Shown one piece after another: positions 39,101-53,093 of a DNA stretch of 64,000 nt. The stretch covers positions 12,161,283 through 12,225,282 of the forward strand of contig OX463784.1 in assembly GCA_949825025.1 (NCBI GenBank). Direction: 5' to 3'. Numbering within the stretch: position 1 is the first letter of the stretch; each line of letters starts with the position of its first letter. The translations under genes were made by a program, and so were the position numbers. The stretch is from Siphlonurus alternatus. Taxonomy: Eukaryota > Arthropoda > Insecta > Ephemeroptera > Siphlonuridae. Under the pieces are notes generated by a model, which had not been told where the DNA came from, made no database searches, and was given only the letters and a program-made list of their open reading frames with translations.

Positions 39101-42100
39101 AAAACATAAATGTTATTAAGGACAGAGAACAGCTATGTTTAACATAAAATTAAATTAGATTTATTAAATGTGTGAAGTAAATTATAATGCAATGATAAAA
39201 AAGATTAAAGCCTTTCTATTTATTATTATTTACTTCTTTAATTTTAAAGGTGTGCTACATTAAATTATTAGTCTAATAAAATTTTATTGACACATGAAAA
39301 ATATTATTACAATACTATTATTAATTTACTGGATGTTCATGAATGTAAATAAATTGAAACAGTCAGGATACGAAATTATTATCGTAAGATTTTTTTTTTT
39401 TTTTTTTTTTTAGGTGTGAATAATTTGCACGATTCAATTAAACTATAAATTTAAAGTACGTAAGCTACAAATTTTACATTGAAGGGAAAACATCGTGCAA
39501 TTGAAAGGTTAAGATTATTGACCTTATAAAGTCATACATCTTTGCTCTTAAAGAGAATAAATAAGAAAATCTCAACTTTATTACAGCATGCATATACCTG
39601 TAATTGTCTTAATGGATAATATCCCACTCAAAATAAACCGGATTTGAATGGGAAGAAACTTTTACGAGCAAACAAAATTTTCACATTAATAAAATATTGC
39701 CAGCAATATAAAGAATTGCTTATTAAATAAATACTTTTACATCTAATTTTTGAAAAATTAATCAATTTTATTTTAAATTACATAATTATTTAAAAAAATT
39801 AAATTTTAAATAAAATAAATAGATTTCACTTTATACCAATACCACAACAGGTTTTGCTATAAACTCTATTTTAAATAATTTTAATTTTATTTTCAATAAC
39901 ATACTATAATAAGGAATATTATATTTCAAAATTTTATTTAGAAATATTATGATTCGCTATTAATATCAACAACATTGTAGAAGCCATAACACTCGTGTAG
40001 ATGTTGGTCATCATGAATTGTCAAAGATAATTTAATATTCATATATAGTATATAAATTGTTAATAATGTTAATTAATGATACGAAAATACTCTTTAAAAT
40101 TAATAATGCTCTACTTATTGAAAAAATATTTTATCAATCGCCAGAAATGCAGATTCTATATTTCATTCAGTCTTTTATTAAATCATATAAGAAAAAAAAA
40201 TAAATAATAAAATGATTGAATATTCAATATTCAGTATTAAAAATTAATACCATGGTATTTAAATTCATAAGTTCGTATATAACTCCAGACGTAAGACCTA
40301 TAAAAACAAATATTTTGTGTTCTTAAATAGGTTAAATAATTTATTTGTGTTGATAAGATTTCACTCAATTTTATAGAAGTATACATTTTTTAAGGGCTCA
40401 CTAAATTCTTACATTGTTAAATGGAAAATTGAGCCTAAAATCGGGCCTAAATCGGACCTTAGGCCTTTGTAAATGCCCCTTATTATGACTTGATTAACTA
40501 CTTCATTTTTATTACCCGTTGCATTGCAATCAGTATTCAGTATGATTATCAAGAAAGTTTTATTATTTTTTTTTATTGGTTATTTTGTTACATATTATAG
40601 ATCAATATTTTTATGAGATTAATATCTCATAAAAATATTACCCCCATATATAATTTAATTGTTATAATATAAAAAAAAACATTTAACACCTATTATTACC
40701 TTCATTAATTAAAATATTATCTTCCTTTGCTGAAAGTAGCAATTTACATTTTAAAAACAATGCAGATGTTATTGTACAACATAAAAATGTGTAAAATATG
40801 TGAGTCGATAATTACCATCAGTTTACCACACGCACATTCAGAGATAATAGCTGGATGATCTGATCGAGAGATTCCCACGGCCCCCATGCGGTAGATATAT
40901 GAACTGTGACCCAAACAATGGTGAACTTACCTCAGCACCTGTGTACCGTGTTAATCAAGTCCTCGCCATGTGGGAGCAAGTATAGAGCAGGGCGGGTGTT
41001 TAGTACGAGACTTGAGGACACGCCCCCTTCGCCCCTCCCCCTTCATGCCAAATTATTTAGTCAAGGTGGTAAAATATACATGCATATGAGATCGAAACTT
41101 TTTTGTTATTTATTTGTAAATAATAATAAATTATTTTTATTGATTCATATTTTTTATGGATTGTTTTAGAGCATGTTCATTTTAATATAAAACTCCCGAA
41201 CTATCATTATAAAATTTTTAGTCGTGTTATTATAAGAATTTTAAGTAATTAAGATGAAATTTAGGATCAAATATTTTTATTTTATGTTACTGAAATTGTG
41301 ACTGAAATTCAGTTACATATTTTTTTATTTATATTATGAAGCTTTTATAGAAATATTGGACGATATAATAGTCAGACTATAATATTCTCCTGCTATAGTT
41401 ACTATATACTCCTATTCCTGCAGAGGTTCACAAGTTCACAATAGGAGACATTCACGAAGCACTTTTACCCCAACTTTAGCCCCAAGTTTTATCCCTGGTG
41501 CTAAACATGGTGCTAAACTAGGAGCTAGACATATATGGTTAGCCCCTGGTTTAACACCATGTTTAGTACCAGGGATAAAACTTGGGGATAAAAGTTGGGG
41601 TTAGAGTGCTTTGTGAATACCCCCCAATACAGTTACAATTAAAGTGCATCATATTCATGATCAGAATAAAAATAAAAATATACTTTTAAATTGTTGTATA
41701 ATATTTTTAAAACAATATTATTTTTAAAATAATGATATTTTTTAAATACAGTAATAATAAAATAATTTAAAAATATTATAATTAAAATTTTAAAATATTA
41801 ATTATACATAAAATTTAAAACTAATTATATGCATACATCACACAAAATTGTGTTATTAAAATAATATTTTTACATTTAAAAAAATATATATTTAAATTAA
41901 AAAACTCAAAAATTGAACACCAACACTTGAAAACATACAATTTTAAAGAAATTTAAACTGGGCGGCATATGATTAATAAGTTTGCATCACGTAATGTATC
42001 ATAATGTGTATTGTGTATTATATTACATAATACATTTTATAACTAAATATCTAATAATCAATAATGATATTAGAGCTGACCAGGAGCTGATTATGAAAAC

Positions 42101-45100
42101 TTAAACGGTGTATTTTAAATTATAACTATTTCAATGATGACTTTTTTAATCCAGTTTAAAGCGCTTTGACGGCAGAATCAAATCCCTTATAATTTTTATG
42201 AGTAATCAATCTAAAATAAATTAAAAATATTAAATAAGTGACGATATGTCAGAACAAATTTACCTTAATTTTGAGCGTTAAAATTTAATTCATTTAAAAT
42301 AATTAAAAACCAGAAAAATACACAAATTAAAACTGTAACCAGTTTTGACTGCATACATCCAGACATTTTCTATGACCCTGAGTGTACAGGGAGGGCGGGT
42401 CTGCTATAAGAGGGGAGTGTCCGTCTATGACTGTTTATTACGTTAATTACCGTCCTCGGAGGAGCATGCCCCGGTTGTCAGGACGCTAACCATCGCTGCT
42501 GAGTGCTCGTCGCTGTAATTATAATATTGACCGGCCTGATTATTGTTGGGAGTGAGGCCCGGGTTGAAATAATTTTCATCTTCACTTTTAAAGTCTCTCC
42601 AAGTCATTTTTCCTCATATTTTGCACCGAGGAAAAAATTGGGAAAAAGACTAGAAATTACGTCTTCTTTCCTCTTATTAAACATGAAATGTTAGAAAAAT
42701 TTTCACTTTTTCATCCTCATATTTTTTGAGCGAGGAAAAAATAAGATGTGTTTTTGAAGAAAAATCACGCATATAATAAAAGATTAAGTTTAGACTTGTT
42801 GTAAATGTTAAAAATAGATAAGTTGAAGACGTATAATATATATATAATGTTCCAACTAAAGGGAATATTAGAAACTTTTGATACATTTTTTTTTTTTTGC
42901 TTTCATGGAGACATTAGAAACCTTTGATACATTTTTTTTTTTTTTTTTTTTTACGTGGAGACACTTATGAGCTTGTAGCTTGATCGAGACGAGGTTATGG
43001 TTAGACGTAAGGGAAGGAAAGGATAGTGGCTGCAGCCTCTTCTTTAAAATTCTTAATTATAATTTTAATATCTAGGAATTTGCATTTTCCTGGTGTCAAC
43101 AAAGTAAGATTTCTCTACTCAAACGATTATCATTTGTAAAAGGTTATTCTTTCCACTGATGTTACAAAAATAAAAACAGAGCTCCAAATATATACATATC
43201 CGTATCATACAAATTTACACAGTAGAAAGTTATATTGTTTTTAAAAATGTATTATATATTTATAAATTTCGGGAGAAAGGGGAGGAGGGAATTTCGACCT
43301 GCTCAGCTGTTCACTTCATAGTCCGGCCCTGCAGGCAATCAAATTAAGGTCTTTGATAGGCAGTTCCATGCAGTGGTCCAAATTGCAAATTCAGTCTTAG
43401 ATTTTATATAATAATTAAGTTTATATCTGACCATGTAAAACTGCGTAAAACATATTACAAATAACAAGTAAGTAGCATGCAGGCGCGGATCCAGGGGTGG
43501 CTGGTGGGATTGCAGCCTCCCCCCCTCCCCCCCCCCCCCCCGAAATTTTGGATTTAACATGGGCAATATCGGCATTTCCCCCACTCCATTTTTTTTAAAC
43601 ATTTGTCTTATGGAGACAGTCCTCCTTTACCCCCAAAAATTTGGTTCTGAATCGACGCCTGGCAGCATGCAGAAAGTCTTGTGTCGCTCTCACATTTTAT
43701 TCCATGTCATTTAACTATTACTACACGTGCGATTACCCGCGCAATGAGGCAATTGAATGTAATTCAGGTGTAAGGGCGCGTGCCGGTGTGGTGTGCTGGC
43801 GTTGCCGGGAGAGGAGGCTGAGGGAGGGGGAAGAGAAAGGCCGCTGAGCGTCCGTGGCTGCATCACCCGCTATATTTAGTTCGGCACCGACAAACGAAAC
43901 TGCTCCCTCCCGGCTCGTATGACACTCTGCGTGTGTGTGTTTATATACACTGCGTGTCACTGTTTAATATGATGACGTCATACTAACTGAAATTAATATC
44001 CCATTGAATACTGTAAAGGTATATTTACGGTCAAATAAACGAGAGTGTACGCCCATAAATTTCTGGAAGTGACGTAAATTACGTAATTTTGCTTTTATTT
44101 AGCTCGCAATTGGAATCGAAAATCAGTACAAATTTTCATGCATAACTCTCGATTGTTAGACTGCAGTATGTAACCTATACCTGTAGATTTAAATGGACCT
44201 CTATTTTACCCCTGCATGATATGCAGATACAGATAGACCAGGTGAATGCTGGAATGAATTGCTATAGGCCATGGTCGCTCCGTTTTGGAAGGGACCTACA
44301 ATAGTCGGGTTAAAGAAGAACCGGGAAGTTAAATTCAGTCAGTTAATTGTGGCCAGTACCCTAAAACAGGGTTCAGTTGAAGCAAAATTTTTTAAAAAAA
44401 TAAATAAAATTACAGATACAATCATATTGTAGAGATGTAGATTTGAACTTAAGAAAGGTGTAAGAAAATCACCCAGACTATAGCTATTCCAAAAACAATA
44501 CAAAGTTCAACATGTTTGACAACATCACCCAACATAGCAAGCTAGGTTCGTGATGCTACTAAGTGTATACGAAATTTGACCAGGACGTTTATCTGATAAA
44601 ATTATACACCTGATTTCATCACTCACCTAATATAAATGTTTTGTATACAACAAAATGTGTGTTCTCCAAAGATTAAGTTTTGCTAGACACAAGTCTTCAG
44701 TGATTTTACTATGAACATTTCCATCCAGTCTTATAGATATTGTCATTGTGAAAAATGCCCAAAAACGTAAAAAAAAAAAAAAAACTGCATTTTACACACC
44801 TATATATAGGCAAAAATTGTTATAACTGACAATGTTTATAATCAAGAAGTAAAACTTTGACAATAATTAATAAAAAAAAAAATGAATTTAAAATTTAAAA
44901 GAATCCCCCATATTGCAACCTCGGCCGTTTCTTTTGACTTGAGTATATTTTGCCCAATATCCAAATAATTAAGTTATTTTAGATGTACTTTTTTATAAAT
45001 CATCATGTATGTTAACTCCATGTATGCTACAAATTGAAGTTCATTTTACATCGAATACATTATTTATTGACCAACCCTGTAATGCAGCTGAGTCATTATA

Positions 45101-48100
45101 TTGCTGCACAGAACGATTTAAGTGCGTATATTAGTCACAACTCGTTCTATCTTTGTCTCGGCCTGGTCCCGATCAGATGCTATGTAGTTCAGTACGATCT
45201 CAGAGGTGTCGCAAACTTTACATTGCAATTACAAGACTTTGTTGTTTGTCAGCCGTAGAGAGCAACAAATGAGAACTTTGGAGACGATTATAAACACGAA
45301 ATTCGTCGCGTCAACTGCTGGTTTGTTAGGATGCAGGAAAAAATAAAAATGAGAACAACCCTTTCACTATAATTATTATTTTTTATGATATTATCTTCTT
45401 TTTTATATAATAATATTACTGGATGCCGCTTTACCAAATATTCCAAATAGAGATTAACGTTTGATTTTTTTACTGTATCCAATACAGAAAATTCAAGTAG
45501 TATAATATATGATATACGTGGTATTATATAAATATGTAATATTATACTCCCTATACTGTATAATTTTTTTTTCTTTAATCAGACCCTACTGGATACTTCT
45601 ACATACTAATTACTCACTAAGTTTAAATCCCCGAACCTTCCAAAACCTTAACTTAGCGTTTCGCGGGCTCTTCCGGAACGGGGGCGGCCACGGCCTTGCA
45701 ATCCATCCCGGCATTTGCCTGCGACTGAGGGAAACGTGGAAACCTCAGCCAGGACGGACGCTACAGCTTTTGTCAATAAACCGGAAGTGCAATATGGTTC
45801 AAAGCCAGAGGAACCACATATAGTGGAAAAGCGCAACGATTTACCCCTGGGTGGGAAACATGTTTTTTTTGTTGAAAGTGGTCACCCATCCAACTACTAA
45901 CCACGCTTGGCGTTGCTTGACTTCGGTGATCTGATGAGACCCGGACAAGCGCACTGCGCCACACACCCACTGTATAATATAGAGCATATAAAAATATTAC
46001 ATGTTTATATTTATTGTTTAACTTTTAAAGTTTTTGATTATTTTATTTTGGTTTAAAAAAATAATAACGCATAATTTTTAAAAATAAATACAAACGTATT
46101 GTAACAATGATATGATTTGAAGTAAATAATTTGTGTTTTGGATAACCTTTCATTTTTATAACACTCACATCAGTTGCATCAGAGGCACGTATTCATGTAA
46201 TAAAAGAAATTAAAATTATGTTGTGTTTAAATTTGATATATTATATATTTATACTGGCTCTAAATAAGTACACTATCGGTACAAAATTATAGTACCAAAT
46301 TTATTATTGTATTACTTTAATTCATAAAATAAAAACCTTTAGGATGCACGACTCCAAATAAATATTATCAGTAACTCGAATACAACTTTTTACACAATAA
46401 TTGCATTATAATAATCATCCTTTATAATTTGCAGCAAATAAAACCCTTTATAATTATATTTTTGACTCATAGTAACAGTTATAAGTTAAAAACTGCTAAG
46501 AATTTGTTGTCTACAGTAAAAATAAAAACACAATTCTCTATACTTGAACTTAATAATGAAGAACTCAATTTCATTAAATATTAATAAAATTTACTATTAC
46601 AAAATATACTTCTAATGTTATCTATTACATAAGCTAAAGTATAAGGGAGTATAGGTGTTAAAAATTCTGAGAATACCAGGTGATTTTATATTCAAAAGCG
46701 TCTTCCCAGAATCAATATGACATTGCATAAAATTTTTCATCATCTAAACTTTTAACAATATTGATAGAATCTATTGTTAAACTCATTGTCAGCTGCATAA
46801 AATACATTGTTATAAAAAGTCATTCTATAAATTTGTCACTAGAAAATAAATGTCCTCTTCTAGTAGTATATACATTAATTACTCTAATTTATCTAAAAAA
46901 TAAAAGGTTATTATATAGTGATGAGTCGCAAAATTAATGTTCTGAGAATATTCTCCCTCCTCTATATTGTTGTGTATTATATTATGTGTGTGAGGTCTAA
47001 AGTCTAAACATAATTAATTATCCTTTATCTAAATGACAGGTGACAAAAAGGGGCGTGGTTATAAAAATGTAAACAACCTATCACATCAAATTCTGATTAA
47101 TGTAATATTCTTATTGGATATAATATGATTTACTTTATTTAATTATTTGATTTTTTTTTTTAAAATAGCATGAAAGAAAATAATTGTATGAAAGAAAATT
47201 ACCTTCAGAAGTATATAATCTTTTTATTGTAAATAAAATTCATATTTTAATTGAAAAAATTATCATTTGTTCAGCATTTGTTATTAACGATTGGCCTCAG
47301 TTACAAACCGGAAACAGGAAATTTCTGTCGAACGGAATCGAATGAAATAAATTTTAAAAAATCGAGTATGCTCTAAAACTTAATCGCCTATAGTCTATAG
47401 TTTGAGCAAATTCAAGGGGGCGGTTTTCTCACAACAGCTCCATTTCCTGTTTCCGTCCATAAGGCCAATGTTAAACTTCTGTCTCAGTTTTCTCAACACT
47501 GGTCGAACAGATCCACTTCAAAAAAATTAAGCAACCTTATTGTGGCGACCTTAAAGACTCCTGCAAGTCTCATTAGAATCAAGGGGCCGTTTCCGAGATC
47601 CAAATCAACTGAGGTCAATCCTTAATTAATAGTTATAAATTGCATACAAAATTATATATTATATGCTTTATATACTATATAGTTTAAAAATTACATCTTC
47701 AACTCATCCCTTACAGTTTATACGCATATAAACCTATTTTAACCTAGTCTTGTTATGTCTTTTTACCTAAAAAGCACATCTGATTTCTACTTCGCTCAAA
47801 TAAAAAGAGAATGAAATGAAGACAACTTTTATGTAACATTTTGTACTCAATAAGAGGGAAGAAGACGTAATCTCGTTTTTAGCCGTATTTTTTCTTCGAA
47901 AATGATGCAAAATAGGAGAAAAAAAAAAGACGTAAAAAGAGAATAAAACATGAAAATTATTTTTTTAACTCGGGTACTTCTTATACCCCTCGGATTTAAG
48001 AATGAGGAAAATACGATTGTGTGAATTAAATGCATTTTTATGATTCTTTTACCTGAGATTTTATAGAGTAAGCTCTTAGGTACTACATCATGGTGTACAG

Positions 48101-49115
48101 TGTACAGTGTACACGTGCATGTATCCAAATATTTAGAATTTTCTGTATGGGATCTAACAAATCAAATAAGATTTTTAAAAAAAAAGTCATAAAAAATGCA
48201 TAGCAGCAATGAAGAATTAAAACATACCTTTGTAATATGATACTTTTTCATATTATCTTTTAACGAATTGAAATGATTAGACCATAAAGAAATTATTCTT
48301 TTTAATAATTTTTTTTTTCATTAATCAAGTAATTTTCAATGACATGAAATAATTTTTTAATAATAAGAATCATTATTTATCATCAATGCTTTATTTATAT
48401 TATATACAACGAAGCTGTAAATTTCTGTTGTAATATATCAAATAATTGAAGCTTTTTCCTGGTATATATTATTATATACACTTTTCTTATGTACTAATGT
48501 TTTATATAGCTGACTTGATAGATGATACTCTATAAAATAATGAGGAAGGAAGAAAAATCTTAATTAAAAAGAATTTGATTCTACTAATTTGTAAAAATTT
48601 AATTAAGAAAATAATCAAATATTAAATTACTAAAGCTTTTTTTTTATATAATTTTAAAATTAAAAATTATTTACTCAAGTTTTATATATCTATAAATTTC
48701 TTAACGAAAAGTTTACGCTTATTGCAGCATTAATTGGGTTTGATAATTAATTAATTGATTAATAATATGATCATCATAAAGCCATATAAATAGTTCATAC
48801 AGTATCTAATTTCTAATATATAACGTCTCCTAAGTATAATAAGTTTATAGACTCTATATAATAGATCTGAAATAATTAGGCTTCTATCTATTATATATAT
48901 GTTCTGTATAATATTAATATTATTTAGATTAGAAGTTGCAATAATATTGACTTGTGACAGTATAAATTACATTATATAATTATATTATACTTGGAATTAT
49001 ATCTTATCTGTATGATATAATTATATTACAATGATTTCTGGATAACGTATTTAATATCAATTATGACATTTATATAATAAAATATACAGTATATTTATTT
49101 TATATAGATGATGTA

Positions 49116-49169
<54 letters not shown>

Positions 49170-50221
49170 TGATATTGAATTTCATCAAATTACTATCAGG
49201 AACTTAATATTTTAATTTACTAGCTTTCAATACAATATTGTACATAATGTTCATATTTTGAATTTAATTACAATGCTAAATTAGATCAAGTGTCATGCAT
49301 TAATTCTTTTTTTATATTCTTTTATTCGATGTTTTTTTTAATTAATAATAGTTAAATTATTTTTATTTTTAATAAAATTATACTATAAAAGCTGTCTCAA
49401 CAGATGAAACTACTTTTCATCTTTCCATTTTATATTTTACCATCACAAAAAATGCATTATTTACATGATAGCGTATAATGATGCGTATTTATAGACAACG
49501 GGTCCAACGTAACATACAGTATATAAATATTAGTTAATGAGTCAGTAAATAATCCGACCGTAAATATAATTGCAAGCTTTTTCATAGAACACACATATTT
49601 ATTATAACAACTGACTATCTCACAACTGTTTTGTTGCAGATCACTCAATAAAAATTTCAAAATCTTTAAATAAAATGTGAAAATTTTTAAAAAATTATGC
49701 ATAATTAATAAATTAATAATTTGGTGGCTTCATAGCGGACGCTTAAAGTCAATTAAAATTTTAATCAATCAAATTTATTGCAGATCCTATCCCCGCGGGA
49801 TGCTCGGTGTGCGCATGGTGTCGTCAGGTCGGGGCTCGTCTCTTCGCACCCCTCACCCCCAGCCCTGGCTCAGGGGAAGCTGGGGACGCTGCACAACCCT
49901 CCACAGGGACTGGACCAAGAGCCTTCTGTTCCGAGCAATGTTTTGCTCAGTGCCGTCGAGCATCGTTCAAACGCAACCGAGTTTGTGACTGGTGTAGACA
50001 TGTCCGGCACACAGTCAGTTATGTCGACTTTCAGGACGGAGAGACACAGCTGCAGTTCTGTAGGTGGGTACTACCAAGTTCAAAAGTTTATATTATACTC
50101 CCCAGGTCTAAAGTTATTGCATGAGACCCAGTCAGTTATGTCGACTTTCAGGACGGAGAGACGTAGCTGCAGGCGCGGATCCAGAAAAATTTTGCGGAGG
50201 AGGCTGCCTCCATAAGGTCAA

Positions 50222-50257
<36 letters not shown>

Positions 50258-52994
50258 AGTGGGGGAAATGCCTATATTGCCCATGTTAAGTACAAAATTT
50301 CGGGGGGGCTCCCCCCTGGATCCGCGCCTGCGCAGCTGCAGTTCTGTAGGTGGTTACTACCAAGGTCAAAAGTTTCCATACTCCCCAGGTCTAAAGTTAC
50401 TGTATGAGACACAGTCAGTGATGTTGACTTTTGGGATGAGACGTAAGGTGGGTTTTAGATAGTCATGAAAACTCCGTGGTGGGTTCTATCACCAAATTTG
50501 TCAGTTCTACTATCAGGGGTTTAAGAAAAAATAATATGCATTGTGCTTTTTTTTTTACATTGTACACTATCATACTTGGCATTTGGTATAATCTTTTTAA
50601 TAGGGTAAAATTAGGATCTTTGTATGAGGATGAAACCAATTAAATTAAGGTAAAATTAAAGGAATGTTGGGTTAACTGAGCATATTATATAATATGTAAC
50701 GGAATCGCGCTCCATTGTGATATAATATAATAGAGTATTGACCTCAAATTTTTTTATTGCAGAAATGGATAGAGCGTGCAAAGTTATGCTACCCTGATTT
50801 TTGTCAGATTTTTTAGAGCCCGGGAACTATTTTTAAAAAATTATTGAAAGTTCTTTTTGTGACGTCACGAGACGCCGCTCCTTAAGAAAAAGATAGGACT
50901 TGCCGCCGCGTGACGTCACAAAAAGGACTTTCAATAATTTTTTAAAAATAGTTCCCGGGCTCAAAAAAATCTGAAAAAAATCTGGGGAGCATAACTTTGC
51001 ACGCTCTATCCATTTCTGCAATAAAAAATTTTGAGGTCAATAGTCCATTACGATTTTAAATATTTTAAATTTTGTATACTCTATTAAGGTATAACCTGAG
51101 AATTTGTCTGTCAAGGTCAAGAGGCGTGGCTATAGTGGCAACACTGTTTGCATTGGAATGCGAATAAATTTTTAGGAGGGGGTGGTGACATCAGTCCTTG
51201 AGAACGTTGCCACATTTCTCATGACATATAGGAAACGATCATCGCCACGGTTCAAGATATATGAAAACAATTCAGAAAAATAGTCTAAAAAATTAGGTTT
51301 TAGTAAAAAAAAAAAGTAAAAGAATCTGTTGTATAGTTTTTTTGCAATGCTAATTAACAAATTTAACATTGGAAGGATACAAAATTCTCATTTAAATAAA
51401 TTAATTATAATTAAACCAACGGTTAAAAAATTCCGAAAAAATTCAGAGCTAATTTGACGATTGCTGTAAGTCCACCAAATTAATTTGAAGAAAATCTGTT
51501 GTAGCGAATTTTTCGTCCAAATTTCTCAGGTTAAGCCTTAACTCCTCAAGAATAAATTATGTACGGAGCTACATCTAACCCTTATACAGCCCTGTTTTCC
51601 AGGTGTAACTACAGTAATTATTACATTATTATCCTATTTAGGTAAATTAATAATAAATTATATTTAAAAATAATTATTTTTATTCTCCTTTTTCCTGTAA
51701 AGGTCATAAAATAGAAAATGTAAGAATATTGAATTTAATTCCAAAATGTTTTTATTTAAAACTTTATCTTTTTAGATGACATTTCCTTGTTGGTATTTTA
51801 TTGAAATAAAAATACCTTGATATTTTAATCCCATCTTAAACTCTTAAATTCAACATATAAAATTTTTTAACTGAAATTGAAATAAATAAATATATTTCTT
51901 CATAGACTTTTCTTTACTCGTACTGTATAATTAGTATCGAACAAAAATTTTTATTGCAAATGGGTAGAGAGTGCAAAATCATGTTACTCTCTGAATATTT
52001 TCAGATTTGTTAATAGCCAGGAAGCATTGCTAAAAAATTTTACCGCACGGGGGGTCGGGTTTGAACCCACGCCCCTTTTAGGTCCAAAATATTATATCCT
52101 TTTATTAAAGAAGAGACGCCTCTTGAAGCCTCTCTCTGTAATTTCAATAATTTTTTTGAAAATGGTTCGCGGACTCTAAAATAATCTAAAAAAAATTAGA
52201 GTAGCATAAATTTTCACCCTTGATCAATTTCTGCAATAAAAAAATTAAGGCCGGTACTCTCAAGTTTATAAAAACTCCCATTGTTGCAGCGACAAATGCC
52301 TAAACCAGTACAAGATGAACATCTTCTGCAAGGAGACTCAGGCTCATCTACAGCTGCACGGTCAGCTTGGAGGCGGTGATGGCGCCGGGGGTGTCGGGGG
52401 CGGCTCACTCATCACCCCCGACCTCTGGCTGCGAGACTGCAGAGGGGACAGCGACGAAGAGGCGGGAGCGGGCTCTGGGGCCGCGGGGGCTGGGTCAACA
52501 TCCCCGCGATCGTCGCTGTCGTCCGGCGCGGGGGACGAGAGAAGCCCGGCACCCTCGCCCTCTCCTCCCCATAAACCTGCACCGGCGCCGTCCCCACTTC
52601 AAGCAGCGAGGGCTGCCAAGTTGCAGGTGAGAATATCATTGGTCTTAAAGCTAGCGTTCCACCTACAATTTATTCTTTAAACCAATTTCCAAACAATTTC
52701 TCTCATTCTGCAAGCTCCTTGAAGCGATAAGCTTATTACACAATTATTACCTCGATATGAAATTTTATTGTAAGGAAAAATTGACAAGCGTTTTATTTTA
52801 TTATTATTATTTTTTTTTTGTAAATATAAGTGCCGTCATATTATACTGCAGCTCAGTATAACGACGGCTGTAGAATGAATGACGATGTTATTATACTTAT
52901 TAATTATAATTAACTGTATCCAGATGGGGTATATATGAATACAGGTGACAATTTTAACAACCTGTTCCTTGTATTATATTATTATAGTATAATA

Positions 52995-53093
<99 letters not shown>

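Larger units (their letters stand above)
38615..49783 (+). other. SOBP intron 2 (11.2 kb)
   Basis: Very AT-rich, no other gene recognised. A poly-T run lies at about 39388-39412. A decayed relative of the hairpin MITE may be at about 40390-40480 (CTTAGGCCTTTGTAAATGCCCC). Other contents are listed separately. Confidence 0.6.
50064..52289 (+). other. SOBP intron 3 (2.2 kb)
   Basis: Contains the partial exon copies, a hAT MITE and two family A MITEs (listed separately); between them ordinary AT-rich DNA. The last MITE ends about 31 bp before exon 4. Confidence 0.7.

Noticed and set aside
45034..45258. 74-codon open frame
   Set aside because: No recognised similarity, no splice context and ordinary length for chance; kept only as a GC-richer segment.
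45872..45945. 5S rRNA gene
   Set aside because: Only the internal part matches, the 5' and 3' stems are missing, and it heads a SINE with a target duplication.
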